DNA of 64,000 bases from Albibacterium bauzanense (GCF_004339765.1 NZ_SMGO01000003.1:1-64000); one strand, 5' to 3'. Shown: positions 1 through 10,713, counted from the stretch's first letter. Translations and numbers: made by a program. The notes: generated by a model not told the origin, from the letters alone.

Positions 1-170
1 TCACTTAAAGCAGCCTGCAACAAGGCTTGTTTTACCTGCAGGTTGTTGTTCAACGCCTGGTTCAATGCTTCCTGAACAGTCAGAACCTGTTGTGCTTGGC
101 TCGAAAAAGAAAAAAGCAAACATAATATGGAAAATGCAATTTTAAAATAGGTTCTATTCATTACTTTCAT
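1..170 (-). CDS. TolC-family outer membrane efflux protein (5' part only)
   Basis: Only the first 56 codons are present; the gene runs off the left edge. Reading from ATG at 170 gives a signal peptide (basic start, hydrophobic FKIAFSILCLLFSFSS, then QAQQ cleavage region), followed by LTVQEALNQALNNNL, the typical N-terminal helix of TolC/OEP proteins. A second in-frame ATG lies at 161. It starts 4 nt after the stop of the last permease gene, so it should be the final, outer-membrane component of the same efflux operon, forming the exit duct. The family call relies on a short segment but fits the context well. Confidence 0.8.
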   Translation of the reverse strand, partial: MKVMNRTYFKIAFSILCLLFSFSSQAQQVLTVQEALNQALNNNLQVKQALLQAALS

Positions 171-174
171 TTAA

Positions 175-2631
175 TTATTCGTCTCTTAAACTATCTACGG
201 GGTTGGCTCGTGCAGCTTTTACAGTTTGCATACTTAGGGTTATAAGAGCAAAGAACATCATCACAAGGCCGCTCAATAAAAATATCCACCAGCTCATAGG
301 AGTTCTATAAGCAAAGTCTTCAAGCCATTTATAGGAAACCCACCAGGCAATAGGCGCTGCGATGACAAATGCGATCAACACAAGTTGCATAAAATCTTTC
401 GATAAAATAGAAACGATTTGTGCAACTGAAGCACCTAATACTTTTCTTATACCGATCTCTTTACCTCGCAAGTTTGTTGTATAAATTACTAGTCCCAACA
501 AGCCTAAACAGCTGATAATAATAGCGAATACTGTTGACCATCTTAAAAGATTTGCGGTATGTTGCTCGCTTTCATAAAAATTAGCTATTGTATCATCCAA
601 GAATGTATAATTAAAATCCTCATCGGGATACATTCCTTTATATATTTTCTGTATTTCAGCAATGGTATTTCTCCATAAGGTTCCATCAACATTATTCGCT
701 TTTAATTGGATATGAAAAGTTTGACCATTACTACCACCGAAAACAACAGGCCCTATAGATGCGCGCAAAGACTGGAAATGAAAATCTTTCATTATACCTA
801 CGATGGGCATATTGCTCCCATTCCATTTCAGAAACTTATTAAGAGCCTCTTCTGGATGTTGAAATCCTAATTCATGAGCATAGCTTTCATTAATAAGAAA
901 TTCTTTTATAGTATCGCTTCTTTCTACATTTCTACCAGCCAGAATTTTAATCTTGTAAACATCTATATAATCTGGATCGCCCCAGCGTAATTGTACATTT
1001 ACATTGGGTGTTATCTCTTCCTTACCATCAATAAACGATAAATTGGTAAAAGACATTCCTTTATCTGCCGGAGCAAGAAATCCTGTACTTGCATTGGCCA
1101 CACCAGGCAAAGATTTAATTTCATTCAATAGCAACTTCCCATGTGTAGTAATGCTATCTCGTGGCTGATTAAAATTGATAATTGCTTCTTTGTTAAAACC
1201 CATATCTGCCTGAAGCGAGAAATTGATCTGTTTACTTATCATTAATGTAGTAATAACAAAAAACTGAGCTATAACAAACTGGGAGACAGTAAGTGTTTTT
1301 CTTATCCAAGCATTACGTGTTTGAACAGAACCTGCGGAGATTTGATTTTTCAAAACCAGAACAGGCTTGAAATTAGATAATATAAATGCAGGGTATATAC
1401 CTGAAAGGAAGCTTATTGATATTATAAGCAACAACAAAAATAATACAAACGAAGGTTGATTCAAAAGATCAAAATGCAATCCAGAAGGAATGAAATCCTC
1501 AAACATCTTAAGCAACAATGGAGTTAGAGCAACTGAGACTATGGTTGCTATTAATGTAATGAAGAAGGTTTCACTTAAGAACTGTAATACCAATTGCTTT
1601 TTTGAACTCCCCATTGTTTTCCTGACACCTATTTCTTTTGCCCTTTGTGAAGCCTGCGCCGTGGTGAGATTAATAAAATTGATACAACCCAATAACAACA
1701 AGAAAGCTGCAATAGAAAGCAAACCGTATAGTGTTGGCTTATGCACAATTCTGTTTCCACCACCTTGATATTTGTTGTTGAAGTGCAAATCATTCAAAGG
1801 CTGCAGGTGATAGGCCATAGATCTATCAGCATTATTAGCCTCTTTATCATATTTATTCAAAATATCTTTTAACTGCATCTCTACTCTTTCAGCTGTATTA
1901 CCTTTTGATATTTTGATGTATAATTGAGAATACGACATCCAATCATTCCATACGTCCATCATAAACTGATATTGAAGGTTAGTTTTTGAAATAGTTGGAA
2001 AGGAAATAAACTCAAGTGCTGTAAAGGCAGTTTGTTCATTCAAATCTTTTACAATACCCGAAACAGTTACATTGATATCATTATAAGTAAGTTGTTTACC
2101 AATGATATTTGTTGCAGCAACGCCAGGGAAATAAAGTTTTGCCCTGCTTTCAGTAAGTACTACAGTAAAAGGGTCTTCAAGTGATACCTGTTTCGAATTG
2201 GCAACCCATTGATAAGACAATAATTGAAGATACTGTTGATTGGTAAACACAATATCCGATTGCTTCTTATAAATAACAGGATTTTCAGAGTTACCAAGAA
2301 CGGATACCTTCACTGTAGCATCACCCTGAAATTGCATTACAGGTACTGTTGCATCAATACCTGTAACTTCATTTTGAATTGCAGTACTAAGCGGTGAGGG
2401 CACAGCTGCAGAATGCCCCTCGGTACCACCATTGTACTTTACGTCAAGAACTACACGATAAATTCTATCTGCATCCTTTTGAAATCTATCAAAACTAAAC
2501 TCGTAATTAACGATTAAAAAAATTACTAATGCTGCGCTGATGCCAATTGACAATCCTAATATATTAATAAGCGAGAGAACTTTGTTGTTCCAAAAGTTGC
2601 GCAAGGCAATTTTAAAATAGTTTTTAATCAT
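175..2631 (-). CDS. MacB/FtsX-type ABC transporter permease, subtype A (fourth in tandem)
   Basis: 818 aa. Membrane subunit of an ABC efflux system of the double-length kind: N-terminal helix (about residues 18-42), a periplasmic MacB_PCD-like domain to about 285, an FtsX block with the cytoplasmic motif KEIGVRKTMGS, a second periplasmic domain, and a final FtsX block with KEIGIRKVLGA. The C-terminus reads NPVDSLRDE, as in the three sister permeases. It resembles the permease at 5120-7552 most (shared YND..V.VSGIV.DL and DYID.Y.I..LAGRN), and I call these two subtype A. It begins 13 nt after its upstream neighbour and ends 4 nt before the TolC-type gene. The substrate cannot be read from sequence. 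Confidence 0.92.
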   Translation of the reverse strand: MIKNYFKIALRNFWNNKVLSLINILGLSIGISAALVIFLIVNYEFSFDRFQKDADRIYRVVLDVKYNGGTEGHSAAVPSPLSTAIQNEVTGIDATVPVMQFQGDATVKVSVLGNSENPVIYKKQSDIVFTNQQYLQLLSYQWVANSKQVSLEDPFTVVLTESRAKLYFPGVAATNIIGKQLTYNDINVTVSGIVKDLNEQTAFTALEFISFPTISKTNLQYQFMMDVWNDWMSYSQLYIKISKGNTAERVEMQLKDILNKYDKEANNADRSMAYHLQPLNDLHFNNKYQGGGNRIVHKPTLYGLLSIAAFLLLLGCINFINLTTAQASQRAKEIGVRKTMGSSKKQLVLQFLSETFFITLIATIVSVALTPLLLKMFEDFIPSGLHFDLLNQPSFVLFLLLLIISISFLSGIYPAFILSNFKPVLVLKNQISAGSVQTRNAWIRKTLTVSQFVIAQFFVITTLMISKQINFSLQADMGFNKEAIINFNQPRDSITTHGKLLLNEIKSLPGVANASTGFLAPADKGMSFTNLSFIDGKEEITPNVNVQLRWGDPDYIDVYKIKILAGRNVERSDTIKEFLINESYAHELGFQHPEEALNKFLKWNGSNMPIVGIMKDFHFQSLRASIGPVVFGGSNGQTFHIQLKANNVDGTLWRNTIAEIQKIYKGMYPDEDFNYTFLDDTIANFYESEQHTANLLRWSTVFAIIISCLGLLGLVIYTTNLRGKEIGIRKVLGASVAQIVSILSKDFMQLVLIAFVIAAPIAWWVSYKWLEDFAYRTPMSWWIFLLSGLVMMFFALITLSMQTVKAARANPVDSLRDE

Positions 2632-2644
2632 TGTCGTGATTTAA

Positions 2645-5086
2645 TTATTCATCTCTTAAACTATCTACAGGGTTGGCTATTGCAGCTTTTATTGCTTGGA
2701 AACTCACTGTTACCAATGCAATCGCAATTGCTAATAATCCTGCAAATACAAACATCCACCATTGAACTTCAATATGATAGGCAAAATCTTGCAGCCATTT
2801 ATTCATAGCCCACCAAGCGATGGGAGTAGCAATTAAAATGGCAATTAGGACAAGCTTTATAAAATCTTTAGATAGCAACTGAATCACACTATTTACACTG
2901 GCTCCTAGCACTTTTCTAATACCGATTTCTTTAACACGTTGTTCAGTAGAAAAAGCTGCCAGGCCAAACAAACCAAGACATGCTATTATAACTGCTAATA
3001 CAGCAAAACAGGTAAAAACATAACCCATCCGTTGCACATCATCGTACATATTAGCATATACTTGATCCAAGAAAGTAAATCGAATGGTTTGATTTGGAGA
3101 AAAGGTTTTCCATAATGAAGAGACCGACTGCATAGCTTCAGACATATTTGCTGCATCTAATTTGACCGAGATGATGGAAGGGCTATTACCTAAAACCATG
3201 CAAAGACCACCGATATCATCTTTTAAAGATTCAAAATTAAAGTCTTGCACTACACCTATCACTGTATAAATATCGCCATTGGTAATACGCGCTCCAATAG
3301 GCTCTTTTAAACCAAGCGATTTTACCAAAGCTTCGTTAATAATAACTGACTGAGAGTCAGTAGTCATTTGCGCTGAAAAATTACGACCTTGAAGCAACTC
3401 AATTCCCATTGTTTGAATATAGTCTTCATCGATTTCCCATCTTTGGGCTGATACTGAATTTCCGTTTGACACATCTTCAACATTTGAAAATCCATTGCCA
3501 TTTCTTTTTACTCCATTAGCTCGTATCGGCAAATAATCACCAACTGAAACACTCTTTACTTGTGGGATTTTGAGTAACTCGTTCTTAAAGGTTTTAACTT
3601 GTCCATCTAAAGTGTTCGTACCTTGAATAAGCAATACTTGTTCTTTGTTATAGCCTATTTTTTCATTCAGAATGAACTGCATCTGACTATAAACGATAAA
3701 GGTACCGATGATAAGAATTATAGAAGTTGTAAATTGAAATACAACTAAACCACTCCTGAGAAACGGGTCTTTTGTTCCTTTACTTAACTTACCCTTTAAT
3801 ACGCTAATGGGCTTAAAAGCAGATAAATAAAAAGCAGGATAAAGACCAGCAAACAATCCGATAATTATAGTTGAACAAATAATAGCTGGGATAAGCCACC
3901 AATCTGTCCAAGGGAAAGCCAACGATTTACCTGTCAATTCATTAAAAAGTGGCAACATTAACCAAGCAATTATTAAACCCAATAAAAAGGAAAGAAAACT
4001 ATATAGCATAGATTCTGTCAGGAATTGAGAAATAAGTCCGCTACGGTAGGACCCTGCTACTTTCCTCATACCAACTTCCTTTGCTCGATTTGCCGATTTT
4101 GCAGTAGATAAATTAATAAAATTAATGCATGCTATGAGGAGTATAAAAATAGCAATACCCCCAAAAAGCCATACAAAACGAATATCTCCTCTTGGCACTG
4201 TTTTATAATCATCAATATCAAAAGATTTCAGATGAATATCATGTACTGGTTGTAATTGCAGGCTAGTGGAATTGATTAATTCATCTGCGTCTTTATTTCC
4301 AGCTTTCTTCATTTCTGGAATAACATGATTTGTTAACAATCCTGCGGTAAGTTTCTTTTCAAACTGTTTAATATCCGTTCCTTCTTTAACTTGTATGTAG
4401 CCAACATAATTACTTGCTCCCCAATTTGTTTGCTCACCAGGATAAAACTCAACTCCGGTCATCGTTAACAGAAAATCATAAGAATATAAATGAGAAGTAG
4501 CTGGTAAATCAACCATTACTCCTTTGATAGTATAGGGCTTACTTTTATCATTATTCAAATAAATCACCTCACCTATTGGGTCCTGATTAGGGAAATATTT
4601 CTGTGCTTTACTTTCAGAGATAACAATTGTATTGGGTTCATCCAGAGCATGTGCTCTTTCACCATACACCATTGGTATCTGTAATATATCTAAAAGCCCT
4701 TGATCGGCAAAAGTGAATCCTTCTTCATATGTGCTTTTATTATTATCTGCTGTCATTACTTGATTACTACCTGCACCAAACAATGAATTAGGTAATAGCC
4801 GCCCAGCTAGTTCTATTTCAGGAAAATCTTCCTTGATTACTTTTGTTAAGGGAGCGGGTAATGCGGTACCTTTATATGGATTCCCATCATTTTTAAATAC
4901 ACCTATAATTCTGTATATCTGATTCTCCTTAGGATACGATCTATCATAACTTAGTTCATTATGAATGAATAAGGAGATTAAAATACAAGCCGCTATGCTA
5001 AAAGCAAAGCCACCAATTTTAATAGCAGAGTACATCCTTTGCTTTAACAGACTTCGCCAGGCTATTTTAATATAGTAGGATATCAT
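2645..5086 (-). CDS. MacB/FtsX-type ABC transporter permease, subtype B (third in tandem)
   Basis: 813 aa. Same build as its neighbours: N-terminal helix, MacB_PCD-like periplasmic domain, FtsX block with KEVGMRKVAGS, second periplasmic domain, terminal FtsX block with KEIGIRKVLGA and the shared end NPVDSLRDE. By its domain-2 signature (DEDYIQTMGIELLQGRNF, then GVVQDFNFESLK) it groups with the permease at 7577-9952, called subtype B here. It lies in the middle of the efflux operon, 33 nt after the preceding permease. It carries no ATPase domain, so it must use the separate ATPase encoded upstream. Likely role: energy transduction from the ATPase to the HlyD/TolC channel. Confidence 0.92.
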   Translation of the reverse strand: MISYYIKIAWRSLLKQRMYSAIKIGGFAFSIAACILISLFIHNELSYDRSYPKENQIYRIIGVFKNDGNPYKGTALPAPLTKVIKEDFPEIELAGRLLPNSLFGAGSNQVMTADNNKSTYEEGFTFADQGLLDILQIPMVYGERAHALDEPNTIVISESKAQKYFPNQDPIGEVIYLNNDKSKPYTIKGVMVDLPATSHLYSYDFLLTMTGVEFYPGEQTNWGASNYVGYIQVKEGTDIKQFEKKLTAGLLTNHVIPEMKKAGNKDADELINSTSLQLQPVHDIHLKSFDIDDYKTVPRGDIRFVWLFGGIAIFILLIACINFINLSTAKSANRAKEVGMRKVAGSYRSGLISQFLTESMLYSFLSFLLGLIIAWLMLPLFNELTGKSLAFPWTDWWLIPAIICSTIIIGLFAGLYPAFYLSAFKPISVLKGKLSKGTKDPFLRSGLVVFQFTTSIILIIGTFIVYSQMQFILNEKIGYNKEQVLLIQGTNTLDGQVKTFKNELLKIPQVKSVSVGDYLPIRANGVKRNGNGFSNVEDVSNGNSVSAQRWEIDEDYIQTMGIELLQGRNFSAQMTTDSQSVIINEALVKSLGLKEPIGARITNGDIYTVIGVVQDFNFESLKDDIGGLCMVLGNSPSIISVKLDAANMSEAMQSVSSLWKTFSPNQTIRFTFLDQVYANMYDDVQRMGYVFTCFAVLAVIIACLGLFGLAAFSTEQRVKEIGIRKVLGASVNSVIQLLSKDFIKLVLIAILIATPIAWWAMNKWLQDFAYHIEVQWWMFVFAGLLAIAIALVTVSFQAIKAAIANPVDSLRDE

Positions 5087-5119
5087 AATCTTATCTCTTG
5101 TTTTTACTTATCAAAAATC

Positions 5120-7552
5120 CTATTCATCTCTTAAACTATCTACAGGGTTGGCTATTGCAGCTTTTAGCGCTTGAGAACTAACTGTGAGCAAAGCAATAAA
5201 TACGGCTATTATTCCTGCCATCACGAACATCCACCATTGGATTTGTACACGATAGGCAAAGTCTTGCAACCATTGATTCATCGCCCACCAAGCGATTGGT
5301 GAAGCTATAACAATGGCAATGAGTACCAATTTTACAAAGTCTTTAGATAGAATTTTCACGATTCCTGTTACTGTAGCACCTAATACTTTACGAATACCTA
5401 TTTCTTTGGTTCGTTGAAAAGCAGTGAGTGTTGCAAGTCCGAATAAACCAAGACAGCTAATAAAAATGGTAACCCCAGTAGCCGCTCCAACGAGTTTTGA
5501 TGTATTTTGTTCTTGTTGATATAGTGAAGCAATAGTTTCATCGTAAAACTTGTATTCAAATGGCACTCCCGGATATATTTTTTTCCATTCTGTTTCAATT
5601 ACTTGTATCGCTTTTCCCCATTGATCTGGTTGTGAAGAAGGTAGTTTAATATTTAGAGTTCTGAAGTTATTCTTCTCTGAAATAAAGGCTGCAGGCTCTA
5701 TACCACTTTTTAAACTGAATTCATGAAAGTCTCGGACCACCCCGGTAATCGGTAAATTTTTATCATTATAGTTGGTTAGCTGTTTACCAATAGCAGATTC
5801 AGGTGTTGGAAATCCAAATGCCTTCAATGCCACCTCGTTGATAATGTATTCACGCGTTGTATCAGATTTCTGCAAATTACGTCCGGCGAGAAGGGGAATA
5901 TTATACAAGTCAATATAATCTGTATCTATGTTTTTAAACATGACCTGTTGTTGAATTCTTCCAGTATCGCTCTGATAAGTAAGAATAGTAGCCATCATAT
6001 TATCGCTCATTGGAAGTTCGCCAAGTGCAATTGCTGTAATTTCCGGGTGTTTCTCCAATTCCTGTTTCAAGACAGATAACCTACCTTTAAATTCCTCATT
6101 AATATGTATTTTAAATGGAACATCAATAGTGAGTACAGCTTCATGATTAAAGCCAAAGTCTTTATTTAAAGAATACCGTAGTTGCTGTCCGATAATGACA
6201 GCACTAATAATAAAAACTTGTGCTACAACAAATTGAAATACGATGAGGCACTTACGTAAATTAAATCTTATCCCACCGTTTGTCTTTTCAACCTGTCCCT
6301 TAAGTACATTCACGGTTTGTACACGAGTAATGAGCCATGCAGGATAAATACCAGAAAGGATAGTAACTATTGAAATAAGTAAGACGCCAAAGACTATCAT
6401 TCCTTTATAATTGACAAAGTCTTGCATACCTTCCGGAATAAAATCACTGAATAGCCGGAAGGCAAAAAAGGAAAATAAAAAGGATAAGAGTATAGCCAAT
6501 AAAGTGATTGTCAATGTTTCACCCAAAAAACGATTGATTAACATAGCTGGTGTACTGCCTAAAGTTTTTCTAATTCCTATTTCTTTGGCTCTTTGAGGTA
6601 TTTGTGCAGTGCTTAGATTAATGTAATTTATACAGGCTAATGCTATCAAAAAAACAGCGATACCAATAAGTCCGTATAATACTTTTTTGTTAGCTGTACG
6701 AGTATTTGAACCATACTCAACAGCAAAGTGTTTATCGACTAAAGAAAGAGCGTCATACCAGGTTCTATAATTATATTTCTCAAAATTCTTCTTATTATAT
6801 GATTCATTTATAGTATTAAGCTGTTGAAGAACAGCATTTGGAGTTCCACCGTTCGCCAATTTTATATACAATAAGTTATCTGAATTCTTTTCATCCCAAT
6901 CATCGCTTATTAAATCTTGGGATGATATAGCAAAGAATTCCTGCGCATCAAAACTACTAGGATATTCCAAATCAGCAACTATCCCTGAAACGACTACCGA
7001 TAATGTATCATTGTATATAATTGTCTTACCTAATGCACTTTGCACAGGCGTATCAGGAAAATACCTTTGCGCACGTTTCTGAGTAAGGACAACTTTGTTT
7101 GGTGCATCCAATGCCGTTTTTGAATTCCCTGCTAACCATTTATATGGAATCATCTCAAAATAGGACGATAAAGTACCTACTTGTTTCTCCGGATTGTCAA
7201 AACTTAGTGGCTTTTCCTGGTCTTTATTTATCGTGACAGTTTCACTGTATCTATAATACATCGGAACAACTGCTTTCAACCCACTTATATCATTCAATAA
7301 GGGAGATAATAGCCCTTTGGAGACTCCTGCAAAACCACCCTCTGTTCCATCAGAACTCGAAGCCCTGCTTACAATTTGAAAGATCTGCTCAGAATCTGGT
7401 TGCCCTTTGTCAAAACTAAATTCATAATCGACCATGCGATATATGATCCAGCTAGCACTGATACCAATTGCAAGCCCTAATACGTTCAAGATTGTGAATA
7501 ATCTTTGGCGCCAAAGATGACGAAGCGTTGTTTTGATGTAATTTCTTAACAT
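5120..7552 (-). CDS. MacB/FtsX-type ABC transporter permease, subtype A (second in tandem)
   Basis: 810 aa. Starts MLRNYIKTTLRHLWRQ, a basic amphipathic lead into the first membrane helix shared in style by all four permeases. It has a MacB_PCD-like domain, a first FtsX motif KEIGIRKTLGS, a second periplasmic domain with DTDYIDLYNIPLLAGRNL, and a terminal FtsX block (KEIGIRKVLGA, ending NPVDSLRDE). It is closest in motifs to the permease at 175-2631. The gap to the upstream gene is 24 nt. No frameshift or missing segment is visible, so this looks like a working copy and not a decaying duplicate. Confidence 0.92.
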   Translation of the reverse strand: MLRNYIKTTLRHLWRQRLFTILNVLGLAIGISASWIIYRMVDYEFSFDKGQPDSEQIFQIVSRASSSDGTEGGFAGVSKGLLSPLLNDISGLKAVVPMYYRYSETVTINKDQEKPLSFDNPEKQVGTLSSYFEMIPYKWLAGNSKTALDAPNKVVLTQKRAQRYFPDTPVQSALGKTIIYNDTLSVVVSGIVADLEYPSSFDAQEFFAISSQDLISDDWDEKNSDNLLYIKLANGGTPNAVLQQLNTINESYNKKNFEKYNYRTWYDALSLVDKHFAVEYGSNTRTANKKVLYGLIGIAVFLIALACINYINLSTAQIPQRAKEIGIRKTLGSTPAMLINRFLGETLTITLLAILLSFLFSFFAFRLFSDFIPEGMQDFVNYKGMIVFGVLLISIVTILSGIYPAWLITRVQTVNVLKGQVEKTNGGIRFNLRKCLIVFQFVVAQVFIISAVIIGQQLRYSLNKDFGFNHEAVLTIDVPFKIHINEEFKGRLSVLKQELEKHPEITAIALGELPMSDNMMATILTYQSDTGRIQQQVMFKNIDTDYIDLYNIPLLAGRNLQKSDTTREYIINEVALKAFGFPTPESAIGKQLTNYNDKNLPITGVVRDFHEFSLKSGIEPAAFISEKNNFRTLNIKLPSSQPDQWGKAIQVIETEWKKIYPGVPFEYKFYDETIASLYQQEQNTSKLVGAATGVTIFISCLGLFGLATLTAFQRTKEIGIRKVLGATVTGIVKILSKDFVKLVLIAIVIASPIAWWAMNQWLQDFAYRVQIQWWMFVMAGIIAVFIALLTVSSQALKAAIANPVDSLRDE

Positions 7553-7576
7553 ATCTTGTGTTTTACAGATTGTAAA

Positions 7577-9952
7577 TTATTCGTCTCTTAAACTATCGAC
7601 AGGATTAGCAATTGCTGCTTTGACTGCTTGAAAACTAATGGTTACCAATGCTATTGATAAAGCTAAAATACCAGCCACAACAAATATCCACCATGAAATA
7701 TCTATACGATAAGCAAATCCCTGTAACCATTTACTTGTTGCCCACCAGGCAATTGGTATGGCTATTACAAAAGCTATAAAAACTAACTTTAAAAAATCTT
7801 TAGATAACAGTTGAACAATACTAGAAATGCTTGCCCCTAACACTTTACGTATTCCTATCTCTTTGATTCTTACTTGCATGGTATAAGTAGTCAGACCAAA
7901 GAGCCCTAAACAGGAAATAAAAATGGCAATACCTGCGAATACACGAAAAAGTGTTCCCGCACGTTGATCTGATTGATATTGCGCTTCGAATTGTTTATCA
8001 ATAAAATTATAAGAGAAAGGACTATTATCTGCATATTTCTTATACTGTTTTTCTACAACAGCAATAGCTTGCTGTGCATTCTCAGCAGTAGTACGGATAT
8101 ATAATATATTTCCTTTCCACCAGGTAAAGAAAATTATAGGAGATATCTTTTCTTTTAAAGACTTAAAATTAAAGTCCTTTACTACACCTATAATCGTCCC
8201 TTTTCTACTATGGAAAGAAATCTGCTGTCCTACATAAGGTTGTTTTAACCCCATCTGCTTAACTGCAGTTTCATTTAAAATAAAATGGGAACTATCGATT
8301 GGTGTACCGGTGAAATCTTTTCCTTCTAAAAATGGAATCTTCATAGTGGAAATGAAATCTTTATCTATTACAAGCTGTGTAATTATCATATTGCTATTTG
8401 CCGGCTTAGCTTCCCAATCAATGTCACCTGTTGAACCTTCAAGGTTAGAAAAATTATAAGCATCAGAAGTAGCAATATTTAAAATACCGGGTTGATTATT
8501 CAATTCGGCTTTTATAGCATCCAAATGATCTACTACTTGTTGTGGTAATGGGACCGTAAAAACATAACTTTTATCATAACCCAGATCCTTTTTCTTTAAA
8601 AAGCTCATCTGGTTACTCATAATTATAGTACAAACCAGTAAAATAATAGATACTGAAAATTGGAAAATAACTAGTGCTTTCCGAAATGAAGCAGTTCCCA
8701 AACCTGAAGTAAATTTGCCTTTCAAAGACTCAATTGGCTTAAAAGAGGATAATAACAGAGCAGGATAAATACTTGAAGCAAGCAGTGTACCTAAAACGGC
8801 TATAGTTATTGCTTTCCATACAGTAACATCTGATAAACTAAAAAAGAGCACTTTACCCGAAAGTGTATTATAGAGAGGCATTAGCAAAAAGATTAAAGCA
8901 ATTGCTATTAACGTTGCCAGGAAGAACAGAACGACAGTTTCTGTCATAAACTGAAAGAATAATTGCCATTTGTTTGCACCTATAATTTTCCGAACGCTGG
9001 TTTCTTTTGCTCTCAATAAGGCTCGTGCAGTAGAAAGGTTTACATAATTAATACTGGCAATGGCAAGCAACAGGATCACAACCAACATAAATATCTGCAC
9101 CATTCTAAGTGCAGAATTATTCCCATCTGCACTTGTCAAGTGAATATCAGCCAAATTCTGCAATCGAAAAGCAACGTCACTATCACCATTTCGAGCTTTT
9201 TTATAAGCTGCCGAAAACGCCTCTCCTATTTTTTCGGAACTTGCATTAGGTTTCAGTTTTACAAATGTATCATACCTGAAATTCCCCAAATCTTCATCAA
9301 TGGTTTTCCAATCTCCATTTCCACCATTTATAGTAAATTGTTGGGCATAAATACCCATTGGAAATAATGCATCATAGTGCATCGAGGAATTTTCAGGGAA
9401 ATCTTGTAACATCCCCGTCACCGTAAAATTATTTTCAAAAAATATGATAGTTTCACCTATTGCATCTGAATCACCAAAAAGTTTTTGAGCAGTAGATTGG
9501 GTAATAACAACAGAGTTATTATTAGGAAAGACAGTAGCTTTGTTTCCTTGTACCAAGGGAAAATCAAACATAGAAAGGAAACCACTGTCTACAAATGCAA
9601 CTATATTACCATCCAACATCTTCTTCTTTTCTTTGTCGGAAAGAACTTGATCGAATTCGCTTAGTACCCTTACAGATGACTGAACTTCAGGAATAGATTG
9701 TGCAAATACATTTAAAGGACCTGGCACTCCTTCCCAAGTAATATCATCACCATTTGTTTGAAAATGAGTACTGAGTTGATAAATATCCTGATAGTCTTTA
9801 TTGAACTTATCGTAGCTTAACTCATGCTGTACCCATAATAACAACATGATACCTGTTGCCAAACCTACTGCTAGGCCACTAATATTGATCAAAGTATAGA
9901 ACTTATTCTTCCATAAACTTCGCCAAGCTGTTTTAAAATAGTTCCGTATCAT
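7577..9952 (-). CDS. MacB/FtsX-type ABC transporter permease, subtype B (first in tandem)
   Basis: 791 aa, the shortest of the four. Two FtsX blocks with periplasmic domains between; the first cytoplasmic motif departs from its sisters (KETSVRKIIGA) while the second is standard (KEIGIRKVLGA). It shares with the permease at 2645-5086 the domain-2 signature DKDFISTMKIPFLEGKDF and GVVKDFNFKSLK (subtype B). It directly follows the ATPase gene (29 nt gap), so it is translated first among the permeases. Domain order, length and lack of an ATPase domain match the 8-helix Bacteroidota relatives of MacB. Confidence 0.92.
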   Translation of the reverse strand: MIRNYFKTAWRSLWKNKFYTLINISGLAVGLATGIMLLLWVQHELSYDKFNKDYQDIYQLSTHFQTNGDDITWEGVPGPLNVFAQSIPEVQSSVRVLSEFDQVLSDKEKKKMLDGNIVAFVDSGFLSMFDFPLVQGNKATVFPNNNSVVITQSTAQKLFGDSDAIGETIIFFENNFTVTGMLQDFPENSSMHYDALFPMGIYAQQFTINGGNGDWKTIDEDLGNFRYDTFVKLKPNASSEKIGEAFSAAYKKARNGDSDVAFRLQNLADIHLTSADGNNSALRMVQIFMLVVILLLAIASINYVNLSTARALLRAKETSVRKIIGANKWQLFFQFMTETVVLFFLATLIAIALIFLLMPLYNTLSGKVLFFSLSDVTVWKAITIAVLGTLLASSIYPALLLSSFKPIESLKGKFTSGLGTASFRKALVIFQFSVSIILLVCTIIMSNQMSFLKKKDLGYDKSYVFTVPLPQQVVDHLDAIKAELNNQPGILNIATSDAYNFSNLEGSTGDIDWEAKPANSNMIITQLVIDKDFISTMKIPFLEGKDFTGTPIDSSHFILNETAVKQMGLKQPYVGQQISFHSRKGTIIGVVKDFNFKSLKEKISPIIFFTWWKGNILYIRTTAENAQQAIAVVEKQYKKYADNSPFSYNFIDKQFEAQYQSDQRAGTLFRVFAGIAIFISCLGLFGLTTYTMQVRIKEIGIRKVLGASISSIVQLLSKDFLKLVFIAFVIAIPIAWWATSKWLQGFAYRIDISWWIFVVAGILALSIALVTISFQAVKAAIANPVDSLRDE

Positions 9953-9981
9953 ATTGATTTACTTTAATTTAAGAGATTGAT

Positions 9982-10656
9982 CTACCCTACAACTTCCATT
10001 ACTATTTGCCCATCTAGCATTCTAATTATCCGATCGCTATATCTAGCATCATGCTCACTGTGAGTTACCATTACAACTGTGGTACCTTGTTCATTCAGCT
10101 CTGTGAGTAATTCCATAACTGCACTTCCATTATTTGAATCAAGGTTACCTGTAGGCTCATCCGCAAGAATTAATTTAGGATTATTCACCACTGCACGAGC
10201 AACTGCAACACGCTGTTGTTGTCCACCAGATAGCTGTTGTGGGAAATGGTTACGACGATGCATGATCTGTACTTTTTCAAGAACCTCTTCTACCCTCTTT
10301 TTACGTTCGGCAGCAGGAACTTTAGTATAGATTAATGGAAGTTCTACATTCTCAAATATGGTAAGCTCATCAATAAGGTTAAAGCTTTGGAAAACAAACC
10401 CAATATTATGTTTACGCAGGTCAGATCGTTTACGCTCATTAAATTGGGCTACTTCAATATCATTAAAGAGATAGCTTCCACCATCTAGATCATCTAATAA
10501 GCCTACAATATTCAATAAGGTTGATTTACCACAACCAGATGGTCCCATCACAGCTATAAACTCACCTTTTTTAACTTCCATTGATAGGTTATTTAAGGCT
10601 ACAGTTTCTACTTCTTCTGTGCGGTATAGTTTTTGAAGATCAGTTATTTTTATCAT
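9982..10656 (-). CDS. ABC transporter ATP-binding protein (LolD/MacB-type)
   Basis: 224 aa, a stand-alone nucleotide-binding domain. Visible motifs: Walker A GPSGCGKS (residues 38-45), Q-loop region [15 protein letters not shown] signature [14 protein letters not shown], Walker [13 protein letters not shown] and the H-loop histidine in VMVTHSE. The DEPTGNLD sequence is typical of the LolD/MacB/FtsE branch that works with FtsX-fold permeases. It sits between the adaptor gene (57 nt upstream) and four permeases with no ATPase domain of their own, so one ATPase probably serves all four permease subunits, at the cytoplasmic face of the inner membrane. Confidence 0.95.
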   Translation of the reverse strand: MIKITDLQKLYRTEEVETVALNNLSMEVKKGEFIAVMGPSGCGKSTLLNIVGLLDDLDGGSYLFNDIEVAQFNERKRSDLRKHNIGFVFQSFNLIDELTIFENVELPLIYTKVPAAERKKRVEEVLEKVQIMHRRNHFPQQLSGGQQQRVAVARAVVNNPKLILADEPTGNLDSNNGSAVMELLTELNEQGTTVVMVTHSEHDARYSDRIIRMLDGQIVMEVVG

Positions 10657-10713
10657 GTTAATATCTAGCTACTGTTTCTATGGTTTCAAAATTTATTCTT
10701 AATATTTAATCTG

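Noticed and set aside
5398-5598. 66-aa open frame on the minus strand inside a permease gene
   Set aside because: Wrong frame within a conserved FtsX region.
175-9952. Recent identical gene duplication or assembly artefact of the four permeases
   Set aside because: The four proteins differ throughout and share only motifs and the end segment, so they are old paralogues.
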